Notes: generated by a model from the sequence alone, not told the origin. Numbered from the stretch's first letter, positions 1-9,637 are shown. The stretch is 64,000 bases of DNA from Trichomonas vaginalis G3 (GCF_026262505.1 NC_067207.1:33200082-33264081); one strand, 5' to 3'. A program made the numbers and translations.

Positions 1-180
1 TAAAACTAACTTTATTTTTCTATCTTAAGGAAATTCATGAAAATTCACGAGAAAGCTAAAGCAATCTGAGCCGCTAAGCGGCGAGGGTGAAAAAAGAGGT
101 GAAAAAACGGGTGAGATCTCACCTCTTCACCTAAAATATATTTTTGGTGTAAATTTATGACAAAAATAAATGGTACCATT
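1..180 (-). repeat. Maverick hairpin repeat and T-rich leader of an off-window gene
   Basis: Positions 1-30, read on the minus strand, match the leader that precedes the KilA-N genes of Maverick B (CTTAAGATAGAAAA followed by AGTTAGTTTT). A gene of that class probably lies just left of the window. Bases 85-165 hold one unit of the hairpin repeat (GGTGAGATCTCACC core, then CACCTAAAATATATTTTTGG). A perfect small hairpin GCCGC-TAA-GCGGC lies at 70-82. Confidence 0.7.
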
Positions 181-232
181 AATAATACATGACTGTTCTC
201 ATTCATGTCTGATTTACATCTAATGAAAAAGT

Positions 233-1319
233 TTAGAAGAATTTTCTTATTCTTTCTGGCTTATTTTTGTCTTTCCAGTACTCCCGCTCTAATGGTCCCA
301 GATGTGTTGACTTTGACTCTCTCAAGTTCTTAGATGGTATAACATCTTCAACGCCTCCTTCATATCTTACTTTATAAGTGTCATCGTTTATGTTATAGCC
401 AAGTATTTCAATAACCACTCCTCGCTTTGCTTCGTCAATGGTTTCAGCAAGTTTGCCATTACTACTTTCAACTAATTTATGTCGAGGGTAAAACGCAATA
501 GAGTCGTCAGCAGCTTTTATAAGATATCCATTACCTTGCGTAAGAGTCTACGATATAATAGTTTCTACTTAACCTTAAGCGTTTTCTTTGTCAACGGTTT
601 GTCGTCAAGAACTACACGAACTTTTGTACCAGGAATGAGGGTAAATTGTGTTGAATTTCTGATATTTTGTGTTTGGCTTCGTTTCTTTTGTATATACTTT
701 TCTTTTTTGTTGTGTCATTGAATTTGGTGTATGTCCTGTTGTAGTAGAATGTGTTGAGGAATTATATACTTCGAGAAAATGTTTCATTGTTTCTTCGGTA
801 AAGTCTCGCTCTTGGTTTAAATCTCTGAGAGTCCTTATGAAGCGGTTTATGATGCCGAGTATGTTATGGTTATGGTCTTCAGTAGTGTAGTGAGTTATGT
901 TATGCTTAATGAGAAAATCTGTGATTTCATTGCTGAGGTATGCACTGTCTTGGTCTGATGTTAAAGTACTTGGCTATGTTCTGCTACAAACTTTTGTAAA
1001 ACTCTTAACACTTCACGAGTTCCTTTATTTTTCATTGGATATGCATATGCTTTGCGAGTGTTAACATTAATGAAGATGAGGAATGGTTTATGTCCTCCTT
1101 TTCTGCTTTGAATGAGAGTGTCAAATTGGTATGCGTCAGGAGTGTGGAGTAAATTGGTAAAAAGTAGTCGTAAGGATTTATTTTTGTTTGATGTACAACA
1201 TTTTTGTCAAAGAACCTTTTCACTTCAGCTCTGTTAGTAAATCCCGAACTCTTTGCAGCTTCATTGAACTTCTTAAATGACCTCCATGGATGTTGTTCGA
1301 ATACTTCTTTCAAGCTCAT
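233..1319 (-). pseudogene. Maverick integrase (retroviral-type DDE), broken
   Basis: This is a remnant of the Maverick integrase, which inserts the element's DNA into the host chromosome. The N-terminal end (1032-1319) contains a segment rich in RAEVKRFFDK-like sequence, and the C-terminal end (233-418) has a short chromo/SH3-like tail with the motif YKVRYEGG. Only parts of the catalytic core are readable. The ATG at 1317-1319 follows TTTAACTTTACATAAATG, the promoter form used by other structural genes here. It is broken at several points. It is more distant from the integrase of Maverick B than a recent copy would be, which supports an older age for A. Confidence 0.75.
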
Positions 1320-1362
1320 TTATGTAAAGTTAAAGATTTTATTCAAGGCTCAAGCGCGTTCA

Positions 1363-3742
1363 TTAAACGCGGTACCATGCGAATATAGTCACAAATGGTG
1401 GCATATAATCTGCACCCGAGCCTGTTGGATTTGTTGTGAAAGTGTGTGAATGATTTCCTGTGGTTCCACAGAAAATACCTGCGCTTGAATCTACTGGGTC
1501 ACTTGAAATATCATATCTATGCATTCCCTGTCTATCCGAACCTGCTGCAAGATTTGTATAACCTCTTTTTGTTATTGAATGTGAATGACTACCTGTTGTG
1601 TTTGTCGTTCCTGTATGAGTGTGCGGTGGAAGGTTTGCTTCAGTAATTTTCTTCGAACCTCCTGTTTGCTTTGAATATCTAGCACAGTATAAGAATTTAT
1701 CTACAATCTGCTTCCACGTACCAAAACCTAAAACTGTTGCTGGATTTGTTGAGTTCATTGACGTATAAATAGAGCCTATAGGATATAATGTTTGAAGTAT
1801 TTCAGTCTTTAATGTTTGAAGCTCTGTTTTGTCAGCTTTCTTATCTAACATTGTTGGTAGTTCATATGCTTCAAAGTTTCTGGCATGATCTTCAATGTTC
1901 ATACATCTGTTATCTAAATTGTTAAGAGTATCTTTTACGCTTGTACTCGGATTCTCTAAAGGTGCACTTGAACCAAGGGTATAGCTCAATATTATGTCGT
2001 CTGCTCTAACAGTAGTGAAGGATTTATGTGTATGGTTCTTGTCAGCTTTCTTATCTAACATTGCTGGTAGTTCATATGTTTCAAAGTTTCTGACATGACC
2101 TTCGATATTCATACATTTGTTATTTAAGGAGTTTAGTGTATCTTTTACGCTTGTACTTGGATTCTCTAAAGGTGCACTTGAACCAAGGGTATAGTTCAAT
2201 ATTATGTCGTCTGCTCTAACAGTAGTGAAGGATTTATGTGTATGGTTCTTGTCAGCTTTACTATTTAATGTAGCTTGAAGTTCATTTATATCGGGGATAT
2301 TGTGTTTATGAGATTTCAAAACTTTGTTCGTTGCGTCAAGTTCATCTTTGTCGGCTTTACTTTTAATAGCATCTTCAAAAGTTATTTTTGCCTTAACTCT
2401 CAAAGTAAATCTTGGTTCAACTAATACACCGTTAACATTGAAAGTAGAGGCATAAATTTCACCGGTATAACCAAATGCTTCTGGTGCTTTAGCTACATCA
2501 TACTGTACAGTACAACTTATGTCATAACCTTTAGCACGAATGTATTTATATCTTCTTTCATTAACATTTTTTGTCTTCGCTTCATCACTTCGTGTTAAAT
2601 ATCCATGGTAGTCCGTTATAATCTGTTCGTCTGAAGTTATATAATGAACGTGGTTCTTGACTTTATCACTCAGAGCTAAAAGCTCATTTTTGTCTGCTTT
2701 TTCGGCTAATTTCTCATTAACATCATTCACTTCTAATTCAACTCTTCCGCCAGAACTCTTATTATCATTAATCTTTTTCATTAATTCGGTAATTACGTCA
2801 TAAAGACTATATTCTGTTTTCGGTTTTGTAAATAATGAGTCAAAATTTCTTTTCATCATTACATCGCTGACATTAATGATATCACCAATTCCTTTTTCAT
2901 TTATTCTCTTCATTAATTCTGCAATAATGACGAATATATAATCTGTTAATTTATTCTCTTCATCGAGGGTTATAGAATGTTTTGAAATTGAATCATTAAC
3001 TCCTCTAAATAAATCAATAACTTCAGGATACACGTTTTTAATGTCTCGAATAACCCGACCAGTATCTTGTTGTTCATGTTCTTCGTTCCCGTCGTTACGT
3101 GGTTTTATATCTCTAACCATCATCAACGCAGCCATAACCGGAGGGTTTGTTGCTATCTGTTCGAAAATCCGTCCGTTATGTACGGTATATCTAAATAATT
3201 TCTTTGTGTTTGTTAAAACATTTGAAACAAGTCTTTTAAAACCATCTACAAAATTTCCTGTTTCACCTAATGTTCTTGCAGCATTTACAAGCTCACCCAT
3301 TCCCGCTTTTGACCCCAAAAACGTCCATATTGCATTTATTTCACTCTGTATAGTTGTCCATTCAGCGAAACTAACACCCGCATTCGCTAAGCTGAAAATG
3401 AAATTCAGTGGATCGAACTTAATTCCACCTTCTTTTTCAATTTCAACGAACTCACTAACATGAGATTTTAAGTATTCTTTCGTTAAAATTGTTTTCCCCG
3501 ATGTTATGTCATTAACGAAACTATCACCGTCAAAAGTTAACGAATTCAATTTCGTCGTTGATGCTTTTATTTCATACACCGCTTTATCGATAGTTTTTGG
3601 CTCACCTTCTTTAGAAGCATATGAAACATTAATGAATGAATTATATGTATTCGTGAATGAATTAAAATCAATGATTTTCATTAATGACGCCTTTAATGAT
3701 TCATTTACTGTCGAATCCCTTAAAGTAATTAATGAACTGTCA
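1363..3742 (-). CDS. Phage-tail-fibre-like protein, C-terminal part of a gene split by a hAT insertion
   Basis: This long reading frame encodes a fibrous protein. It has repeated ADKNHTHKSF-type segments, then a C-terminal domain with the phage tail-fibre/collar signature: YPIGSIYTSMNSTNP, LGFGTWKQI, FLYCA, a glycine- and histidine-rich stretch with PPHTHT, SHSHS and NHSHT, and the ending MPPFVTIFAWYRV. This arrangement is known from bacteriophage receptor-binding fibres. In T4 gp37, HxH motifs coordinate iron, so metal binding is a reasonable inference. The C-terminus matches the fibre of Maverick B (19995-21308). The readable frame continues left of the first Met (3681) up to the hAT target site at 3743-3750, and the N-terminal part of the gene lies at 6969-7538. 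A role in host attachment is inferred. Confidence 0.75.
1831..2250 (-). repeat. Two 210-bp in-frame tandem repeats in the fibre gene
   Basis: Bases 1831-2040 and 2041-2250 are direct repeats of 210 bp, and a third, diverged start occurs at 2251. Each encodes 70 residues that include ADKNHTHKSF and a segment ending in ELPAMLDKK or ELPTMLDKK. Exact 70-residue duplication without loss of frame fits lengthening of a trimeric fibre shaft by unequal exchange. Confidence 0.85.
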
Positions 3743-3750
3743 TTTATGAA
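3743..3750. repeat. Target site duplication of the hAT element, left copy
   Basis: TTTATGAA directly precedes the transposon and is repeated exactly at 6961-6968. Eight-base duplications are the rule for hAT transposons. Confidence 0.85.
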
Positions 3751-3836
3751 TATAGATCCAAGGTGAAGTCATTTTTCTATCCCTGGGATAGACGATACAC
3801 CCAAAATGTCACCTTTTTTGGGATTCTGTTTTTTTT

Positions 3837-3950
3837 AAGGTTCTCGCTGGCGACCCCCCCACGTTCGTCGAAAAAAAATTGGTGATTGGGGGGTCGCCAG
3901 CAAAAATCAAATTTTTTTTCGACGAACGGGGGGTCGCCAGCGAGAACCTT
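3837..3950. repeat. GC-rich foldback (inverted repeat with arms of about 41-44 bp)
   Basis: The left arm (3837-3880) and right arm (3910-3950) are nearly perfect reverse complements, starting AAGGTTCTCGCTGGCGACC. A third copy of the GGGGGGTCGCCAGC core lies in the loop (about 3888-3901). Its base composition is far richer in G and C than its surroundings. It may be a small foldback or MITE nested in the hAT arm, or a structured end of the element. Confidence 0.75.
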
Positions 3951-3995
3951 AAAAATAAACCTCTGAAATTTTAAAAAAGAAAAAAGTGTGAAAAT

Positions 3996-4070
3996 CCCCT
4001 TGATTCGAACCAATGGACTTTACGATTATACTATGACTCTTACCATTGAACTATGACTCTAAGGGTTCGA
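3996..4070 (-). tRNA. Degenerate tRNA-like sequence
   Basis: On the minus strand there is an A-box-like TAGTTCAATGG and, 40-odd bases later, a B-box-like GGTTCGAATC. The D, anticodon and T stems pair poorly and the acceptor arms do not match, so it is not a working tRNA. An 11-base stretch AGAGTCATAGT occurs twice in it. It may be a tRNA-derived relic or chance similarity. Confidence 0.2.
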
Positions 4071-4390
4071 AAATTTATTTGGTGATAATATAAACTTTAA
4101 TGAAAAATTAATCAGATCAATTTAGAAATATTTATTTCATAATATTGAATGAATGTATAAATCTAAATAGTATATTATCAAAAATAAAATAAAAAAAAAA
4201 AAAATAAAAATAAAAAATTAATAATAATAGTACCATCACCACAATTAGCAAATTCAAAAGATATATGAATTGCTATCGATCTCTTTCAAACAAACACATA
4301 GAAATTTTGATTAAGTATTTCAAATTTTTATATGAGATAAATATTGAACAGATAAAATATAAAACAATTTTTAATAATAAATATAGATAT

Positions 4391-6382
4391 TTATTTTGTA
4401 GCCATTAAAATTTCTCGGCTATCTAATAAAATTTTGTGAGAACGTAATCTTTTCAAATTTAGTATCAATCTTTGGTCTTTTATTGTTCTCTCACATGTTG
4501 CTTCTGAAGGTGAAGCGGAGATAACACGAAGGGCGATATCTGCAAAGATTGATACATTGCCATCTCTATGAGAGATTTCTTCCCAACCGTATTCTTGACG
4601 TTCTTGAATCATATCATCAGAGAAGATATCATTATCACTATTAATATACGTGTTAAATAGTGTAATAATATCTGTTATTGTTTGACCCGGAATACGAAAT
4701 TGTTCCAAAATACTTTTGAGATACTGCCTAGCTGCAACAAAATGGTTAACCGGCTGATTTGAACTAGATGTTACATCTGCGAGATCAAGCATAGGAGGGT
4801 CAATTGTAGCAGTTACCTGACGAATTGATCCCTCCTCAACCATATCAAGAGAAACTTCAGTCGAACCTTCTTCAAAGATAGAGTCCATATAGATAGATTG
4901 AATGTCTTCTACTGGATTAACGAAAGTTACGTTTGTAATATCAAATGAATTAATTGCCGGAGATTCGTTGATCTGCGCTCCGTGGACGAATTTTTGGTTG
5001 AAATAATACCTACCTTTCGGTGTAAAAGCGAAGGCTAAGCACCAAAGACCTCCAAAGTCCGATCCAAGGGTATAGTTCAACAACGATCTTGAAAGGATTC
5101 CAGCAAAAGGATTGTTGTTGCTGCTGGAAAGGTATTGGAGTGCTTCAATACCCTTGCAAAGCCATACGTAGCAATCAGATATCTTGGTTTTATCTGATTC
5201 GAACGTGGAAATAAGCTTCTTGAGAATTGCCAAGCAGTCTCTTAAGAACTTGATGTTTTCAATATCAATACGCGTATATCTTGAAATTTTGTCTTGATAC
5301 TTGATAATAAACATACAAATATTATAATCATAGATCCACCTGGTGGATACATGCTTTGGACAGAGAGCTCCGATGTCTTCAACATGGATTCTACAAAGAG
5401 CTGATATTTCGTGGATATGTTTCACAATTGCTCCTAATGCTACGTCTTTTGTTGTCATATATTGATAACAATTATGAATCCTGTGGCATAAACACGGGAT
5501 AAACAAGATTTTGAATAACCTTGGGTCATTTGAGTTGTAGAACGATTGATTCCATCCTTTCTGAAAACATTTCAATTGCGCTTTATTGCCATCGCAAACT
5601 ACACTGCTGATCTTAACATCTCTAATGAAGATTCTGTTAAATCCTTGAGTAAGCGAGTGGATATAATCTTCAGATGTTCCACCATTCATTTGGATTGACT
5701 CAACAGGATAGGACCGCTTGCTTTGCAGAGGATTTGTGAGGGAGAAGTCCAGATTGTGAAACTGCTGAGTCTTCCCCTCATCAATGGCAACACAGGTACA
5801 GGCAAGCTTAGCAAACTCATCAACTTTTGCAACATGGATTGAATTTGCAATTTGTATCATTGTTTGCCTTAGTTTGTCAGTTGAAATAGGCTGGTATATT
5901 TGAGAAGCTAGTTTATCAACATTGATGTTAACATTGTGTAACTGTGGGAACTTCAATATCATCGAGTCTGCAGTATACATTATAATGGTTTTAACTAGCT
6001 TTGTAAACTCTGGGCTTGAGAAGGTATTCAGAGCCAAGTTAAATCTTCCAGTAAATGTAGCAAGCTGTTCATAGATATCCCCTAACGATATAGGTGTAAG
6101 CCCTGTTGCTGGGACGTTTTGATAGTATTGATCGATTGTTTGTTGTGATGCTACTTCTCCTGGTGTGCATATGTGCCGTTTGTTTTGGATCCATTTTTTG
6201 AAATGATCCTCACGCATTTCTTCCATTGCACAGTGGCATATAGTTCCGTCAGGACGCTTTACTAGTTCATTGCATTTAACATAATATTTTCCGTACTTGT
6301 CGCCTGGTTTTTTATATCTAAGATACTGATGCTTAGTACCGACCTCAATGTCTTTATAGTACGTCGGTACTGCATCAATCAT
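4391..6382 (-). CDS. hAT transposase
   Basis: The 663-residue protein is full length for a hAT transposase and uninterrupted. An N-terminal cysteine/histidine segment (about residues 37-72, YVKCNE, TICHC, HFKKW, KRHIC) resembles a BED-type zinc finger. The RNase H-like core shows the first Asp in AIDEGKT (about 201), the second in VVCDGNKAQ (about 264), the CxxH signature in CLCHRIH (about 297-300) and a conserved STRW (about 349). The C-terminal dimerisation region has the third acidic residue in SEATCERT (about 631) followed by QRLILNLKRLRS. All catalytic parts expected of the family are visible. It would cut and paste the 3751-6960 element. The ATG at 6382 is the first in frame. Confidence 0.9.
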   Translation of the reverse strand: MIDAVPTYYKDIEVGTKHQYLRYKKPGDKYGKYYVKCNELVKRPDGTICHCAMEEMREDHFKKWIQNKRHICTPGEVASQQTIDQYYQNVPATGLTPISLGDIYEQLATFTGRFNLALNTFSSPEFTKLVKTIIMYTADSMILKFPQLHNVNINVDKLASQIYQPISTDKLRQTMIQIANSIHVAKVDEFAKLACTCVAIDEGKTQQFHNLDFSLTNPLQSKRSYPVESIQMNGGTSEDYIHSLTQGFNRIFIRDVKISSVVCDGNKAQLKCFQKGWNQSFYNSNDPRLFKILFIPCLCHRIHNCYQYMTTKDVALGAIVKHIHEISALCRIHVEDIGALCPKHVSTRWIYDYNICMFIIKYQDKISRYTRIDIENIKFLRDCLAILKKLISTFESDKTKISDCYVWLCKGIEALQYLSSSNNNPFAGILSRSLLNYTLGSDFGGLWCLAFAFTPKGRYYFNQKFVHGAQINESPAINSFDITNVTFVNPVEDIQSIYMDSIFEEGSTEVSLDMVEEGSIRQVTATIDPPMLDLADVTSSSNQPVNHFVAARQYLKSILEQFRIPGQTITDIITLFNTYINSDNDIFSDDMIQERQEYGWEEISHRDGNVSIFADIALRVISASPSEATCERTIKDQRLILNLKRLRSHKILLDSREILMATK

Positions 6383-6960
6383 TGTTGAAATAATGAAGTG
6401 ATTACTTAAGCATTTTTATTCTCAATTTGTTTTGAATAAATTCAATTTTTTAATGCATAATTTTTAAAAATTCTCTAATATACCTTAGATATAGATACAT
6501 TTATTATCAATTCAAAAATTTCAATATAGTTTTGGGATGGGTAGCCCATCCTATATATTCAAATTTTCAATGATTTTGGGTTGGGATTCCCAGACCAGAA
6601 TAATTTCTAATTATAATTCGTAAAAATATATGTATATTTCATTATTACATCATTTAATATATTTTTAGTTAAATAGTCACTATTTTCACAATTTTTATTA
6701 TTAATTACTGAACTAAACAGGTTTCAAATAGAAAGAGTATAAAAGATAAGTGTTTTTCTACATGTGTTTCGATAAGAATTATAATAATTGATGGTTTTTA
6801 CAGCCAAATTTATTTTATTATTTAAATTTCAATGAAAAAAGATAAGAATTTTTTAATAAAAATTTTTTATTAAGAATTTTTTTTGTAAAATTGACACTGG
6901 GATGACGATAGGGCTGGGATCTTATCCACCCCGTTCATTTGGGAAAATTGCAGATCTATA
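6383..6960. other. Non-coding right arm of the hAT element
   Basis: No gene is seen. A perfect 7-bp hairpin GGATGGG-TAG-CCCATCC lies at 6535-6551, and a weaker TGGG/CCCA pair follows near 6575. Structured subterminal sites like these often bind hAT transposase, but that role is inferred. Confidence 0.6.
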
Positions 6961-6968
6961 TTTATGAA
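6961..6968. repeat. Target site duplication of the hAT element, right copy
   Basis: TTTATGAA, identical to 3743-3750. Confidence 0.85.
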
Positions 6969-7538
6969 AGGTACACTGCAAACCGTCGAGTTTGGATCAA
7001 ATGCTGTAGTTGGTGCAGGAATATTAATGATATAAGTCATTAAATCATTAAGTGACGTAAATAATGTTGTCGTTTTTGATTTAATTTCTTTAGCATCTGT
7101 TATATATGGTAATTTTATTTCTGTAGTTTCTGAATTAAAGATATTCGCTAAAATGTTTTGTAAACTGTTTTGAACAGCTGTGTAAACCGTTGAATCCGGA
7201 ACTCTTACGATTTCACCGTCCTTAATAAAAGGTATTGCACATGGTGTAGTGCTTGGGTCAAATCTTTTTGGGTTATGATTCAACATATATTCTAATGCTT
7301 CATAAACAGACCTATATACGGTTGTATTATCTTTTTCAATAATTTCACCGTCCTTTATAAACGGCATAGTACATGGAGTTAAAATAGGGTCAAACTTTTC
7401 ATAGTCCTTCCATGTTATGTATTTCTCAGTATTTCCATCAGTGATAACAATATATTTGTCAGTAAGTGTGAGAGAGTATTGACCAAAATATAAACGTTTA
7501 GCTCTGTCAGCTCCATACGCATATGCAGCTATACTCAT
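6969..7538 (-). CDS. Fibre gene of Maverick A, N-terminal part
   Basis: The frame starts at ATG 7536-7538 after TTTTATTCTCATTAAAAT. After about 50 residues it shows three copies of a motif of the form FDPxxTPCxxPFIKDGEI followed by a TTVY or STVY segment, spaced roughly 45-50 residues apart. A fourth copy, FDPNSTVCSVPFIN, meets the hAT border. The sequence on the far side of the transposon starts FINDSSLITLRDSTV, the same motif, so this is the N-terminal half of the split fibre gene. Repeated modules suit a trimeric shaft or an attachment domain. Function is inferred. Confidence 0.65.
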
Positions 7539-7555
7539 ATTTTAATGAGAATAAA
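7539..7555. promoter_or_regulatory. 17-bp bidirectional promoter between opposed ATGs
   Basis: The sequence attttaatgagaataaa lies between the minus ATG (7538) and the plus ATG (7556). It is close to palindromic and has the TTTTA...TAAAATG form in both directions. The same design recurs at 10522, 19977, 22264 and 34042. Promoter function is inferred from recurrence and position. Confidence 0.6.
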
Positions 7556-8332
7556 ATGTTGTTCTATTTGCAAAGTACAGACCCAAACGAATACGGGACA
7601 GTAAAGCTACAAACAAACTTAGGTCTACAGAATGAGGCGCTTGCATTCAGAATGGTTGACTTCAATACTATCGCTTCATTCGTTATAACAGATGAAACAG
7701 ATTTCATGGAGATTGAAATAGATGGAAAGAAGCACGAAATAAGATTTCACAATAATGTAGAATATAAGATGGAAACATTAGCTGGAGTGTTAAATGCTCT
7801 CATAAATACTACAATAAACAAGGATAACGAAGAAAACTTAATGAATGTTAAACTTATTGCAGGAGTTTTGAAGTTCAGTTATGCGAAGGAGTTTAAGATA
7901 CCAAGAATGAGTCATAGAGTACAACTTCTTTTGGGTGCATACCATATGACATTTCCTTTGAAAAGTGTTGACAAAACGATTGAGATGAAATCTGTTCCAT
8001 ACGTATGTTATGGTAATTGTTTATACATTGAGTCTAAAATAGCTAATGTCACAGGCATTTCAGGAGTTAATAGTAAAGGTTCAGTAGAATATAAATCCTT
8101 CTGTTATGCAGTCAATTCAATGTTCATTCCAAACGTTCCTGTCATAGCAACTCATTTAGGTAAATGGGTTCGCATTAGTCCTCATAATTTGAAAGACATG
8201 CAATTCAGACTTGTTGACTTTCAAGGAGAGCCTGTAGAACTGAAGGCACCAGTGCGAATGACTGTTGAAGTTGACTTTTTAGAAAATATTAAATGCAACA
8301 GCTTACAAGAGAACTCAGAGCTAAAAATATAA
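7556..8332 (+). CDS. Minor capsid (penton-like, single jelly-roll) protein
   Basis: The ATG at 7556 is chosen because it directly follows ATTTTAATGAGAATAAA, although the frame is open a little further upstream. The protein of about 258 residues aligns along its length with the gene at 32649-33455 of Maverick B. Matching blocks are the start (YLQSTDPNEY and YTITTKNPESY), a middle GAYHMTFPL and GFYYQQFPI block, and a C-terminal strand NLKDMQFRLVDFQGEPVEL. The last pattern (FRLVDxxGxPVxL) is typical of Polinton minor capsid proteins, which form the pentons of the virion. The frame looks whole. It overlaps the next gene by 40 bp. Confidence 0.65.
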   Translation: MLFYLQSTDPNEYGTVKLQTNLGLQNEALAFRMVDFNTIASFVITDETDFMEIEIDGKKHEIRFHNNVEYKMETLAGVLNALINTTINKDNEENLMNVKLIAGVLKFSYAKEFKIPRMSHRVQLLLGAYHMTFPLKSVDKTIEMKSVPYVCYGNCLYIESKIANVTGISGVNSKGSVEYKSFCYAVNSMFIPNVPVIATHLGKWVRISPHNLKDMQFRLVDFQGEPVELKAPVRMTVEVDFLENIKCNSLQENSELKI

Positions 8333-8535
8333 AGTATGAATGTTATGTATTAGGTCATGAACTTTGGTTGTTGCTGTTTGATGAAACAAATGAGTTAGTT
8401 ATGTCAGTCAAGAGAACAGAAAAATATTGTGTTAGTGAAAACTGCACCAAGTCAATAAGATTAGGTTTGCATTATGAAGATGAGTTCGATACTGTTGAAG
8501 AAGTTTTGGATAGATATTACAAATTGCTAACTTGA
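8293..8535 (+). CDS. Small protein of unknown function (80 aa)
   Basis: The ATG at 8293 lies inside the end of the penton-like gene and follows TTTTTAGAAAATATTAA, a good match to the structural-gene promoter form. The protein is acidic and has no recognised domain. Two GC hairpins directly follow its stop. Confidence 0.5.
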   Translation: MQQLTRELRAKNIKYECYVLGHELWLLLFDETNELVMSVKRTEKYCVSENCTKSIRLGLHYEDEFDTVEEVLDRYYKLLT

Positions 8536-8551
8536 AATTTTTTTGACTGAC

Positions 8552-8584
8552 GGCGCAAAGCGCCAAGATGGGCTCAAAGAGCCC
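8552..8584. terminator. Twin GC hairpins between convergent genes
   Basis: GGCGC-AAA-GCGCC (8552-8564) and GGGCTC-AAA-GAGCCC (8570-8584) are two perfect hairpins with AAA loops, in the 60-bp gap between a plus gene ending at 8535 and a minus gene ending at 8596. Hairpins mark 3' ends in mimiviruses and some virophages, relatives of the Maverick world. A 3'-end role here is inferred. Confidence 0.5.
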
Positions 8585-8595
8585 TCCTGACTGCT

Positions 8596-9210
8596 TTAAT
8601 TTACTAAAACATATTTCAAACAAAGTTTATATTCTGTTGAAAGTTTTGTATACTCGTTCGAATATTTATACTTAAACTCAACTCCTGTAGTTCCTGGTGT
8701 TTCAATGATGCGGATGTTACCTATTTTCATGAATAGTGGAGTTTGACCACAGCATTCGATTTCAGGGTCGAGATAGTCAATGACACATTGTTTCCCTGTT
8801 ATTCGTGAGATAACATTTTCAAGGTCCTCCTTTGTTAGAATTATTTGGTTCTTGCTTATAAGATTTGTCAAAAGCTTCTTATCGTCTTTGAGTAAAATTG
8901 TTTGGTATAACTGAAGAAGGTAATGGTCTACGTTATCTGAAGGATTTGTTTGAACATTTGTGTAAGGATTGTCGTTGGCTTCTCTTGAAAGAATTTGGTC
9001 CAGTGGTGGATACTCTAACTTAACATCTGATGTAGCGTTAGCGTTTGAAGCTGTGTTTAAATTCACCGACTTAAGTTCTGGTTCTTTTTCTTTCAAACAC
9101 TCTGAACTATAGTTCTTTATGACAATATTGTTTGTCGTTCGTGAGTCAACATTTGATGTTGGTTCAATTGGAACATTAACGGCACCAGCTAAGATGGATT
9201 TGCTTCTCAT
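8596..9210 (-). CDS. Conserved Maverick protein with CCG motif
   Basis: This 204-residue protein has a low-complexity N-terminal half and a conserved C-terminal half with the motif DPEIECCGQTP, followed by a basic/aromatic strand EFKYKYSN. The gene at 33460-34041 of Maverick B shows the same plan (EPDVSCCGVSY, then LNLKYSFPD). In both elements it lies beside the penton-like gene and starts head-to-head with a plus-strand gene. It is probably a virion or assembly protein, but no known domain is recognised. The ATG at 9210 follows TTTTTATTCTATATGAA. Confidence 0.6.
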   Translation of the reverse strand: MRSKSILAGAVNVPIEPTSNVDSRTTNNIVIKNYSSECLKEKEPELKSVNLNTASNANATSDVKLEYPPLDQILSREANDNPYTNVQTNPSDNVDHYLLQLYQTILLKDDKKLLTNLISKNQIILTKEDLENVISRITGKQCVIDYLDPEIECCGQTPLFMKIGNIRIIETPGTTGVEFKYKYSNEYTKLSTEYKLCLKYVLVN

Positions 9211-9244
9211 TTCATATAGAATAAAAACCTTTTATATGTATGAA
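9211..9244. promoter_or_regulatory. 34-bp divergent promoter region
   Basis: Two back-to-back copies of the promoter form lie here, TTTTTATTCTATATGAA on the minus strand and TTTTATATGTATGAA on the plus strand. At 34 bp it is about twice the length of the shared 16-18 bp regions, as if the two promoters had not been fused. Confidence 0.5.
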
Positions 9245-9637
9245 ATGAACAATATACTCGACAAGGGTTTGAATGTAAAGCTAACGAATGAAAATATTGT
9301 TGAATTCACTGAGACATGAGCTGTGTATAAAGATGTAGAACTACTGAACAAAAGAGCTAAGGGAAGAAGCAGGAATATGAACAAAGGGTGGAAGCCTATA
9401 AAAATTTATGTCAATGATGGCTCAGGAGGTTCAAACATAAAGTATGCAGAAAGTTATAGAGTTTATGCTCTCAAAGGTGAAAAGCCTTCATTTAAGAACA
9501 GCTATTCTAACGCATATCCTCAAAAGTTAACGGATGGGGAAGTGGATGATATGAATGACAGCAAAAATATTAACAGAAATGGCGACAGAGATGCATGGAA
9601 TTTGTTTACCATCAGTCAATTGAAGGTTAAACTTTAA
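9245..9637 (+). pseudogene. Broken Maverick gene of unknown function
   Basis: Starting at the ATG 9245-9247 after the divergent promoter, this region reads as a lysine-, asparagine- and glycine-rich protein with the segment KIYVNDGSGGSNIKYAESYR. It appears broken about once. It ends four bases into the 3' end of the ATPase gene on the other strand. No family is recognised. Confidence 0.4.

Larger units (their letters stand above)
3781..4390. other. Non-coding left arm of the hAT element
   Basis: This stretch has no convincing gene. It holds a perfect hairpin TCTATCCC-T-GGGATAGA (about 3777-3793), the large foldback at 3837-3950, a tRNA-like segment near 3996-4070 and A/T homopolymers around 4185-4225. 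Confidence 0.7.
3751..6960. mobile_element. hAT-family DNA transposon inserted in the Maverick A fibre gene
   Basis: The element is 3210 bp long. It begins TATAGATCC and ends GATCTATA, giving a short inverted terminal repeat TATAGATC. It is flanked by TTTATGAA on both sides and contains a single long transposase frame. The motif FIxDxxxxxxxDSTV, repeated in the fibre N-part, is cut by the insertion and resumes on the other side, which independently supports both borders. A long uninterrupted transposase, intact ends and exact duplication suggest a fairly recent insertion, younger than the decay of the surrounding Maverick. It also holds a GC-rich foldback (3837-3950) and a tRNA-like segment. 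Confidence 0.85.

Noticed and set aside
3041-3463. 140-residue plus frame
   Set aside because: It is antisense to the fibre gene, with no promoter form and codon use unlike the rest.
3777-4013. 78-residue minus frame
   Set aside because: It lies across a GC-rich foldback and has low complexity; no homology or promoter form.
3996-4070. Functional tRNA gene
   Set aside because: A- and B-box-like words are present, but the stems do not pair well and no clear anticodon loop can be drawn. It is listed only as a tRNA-like relic.
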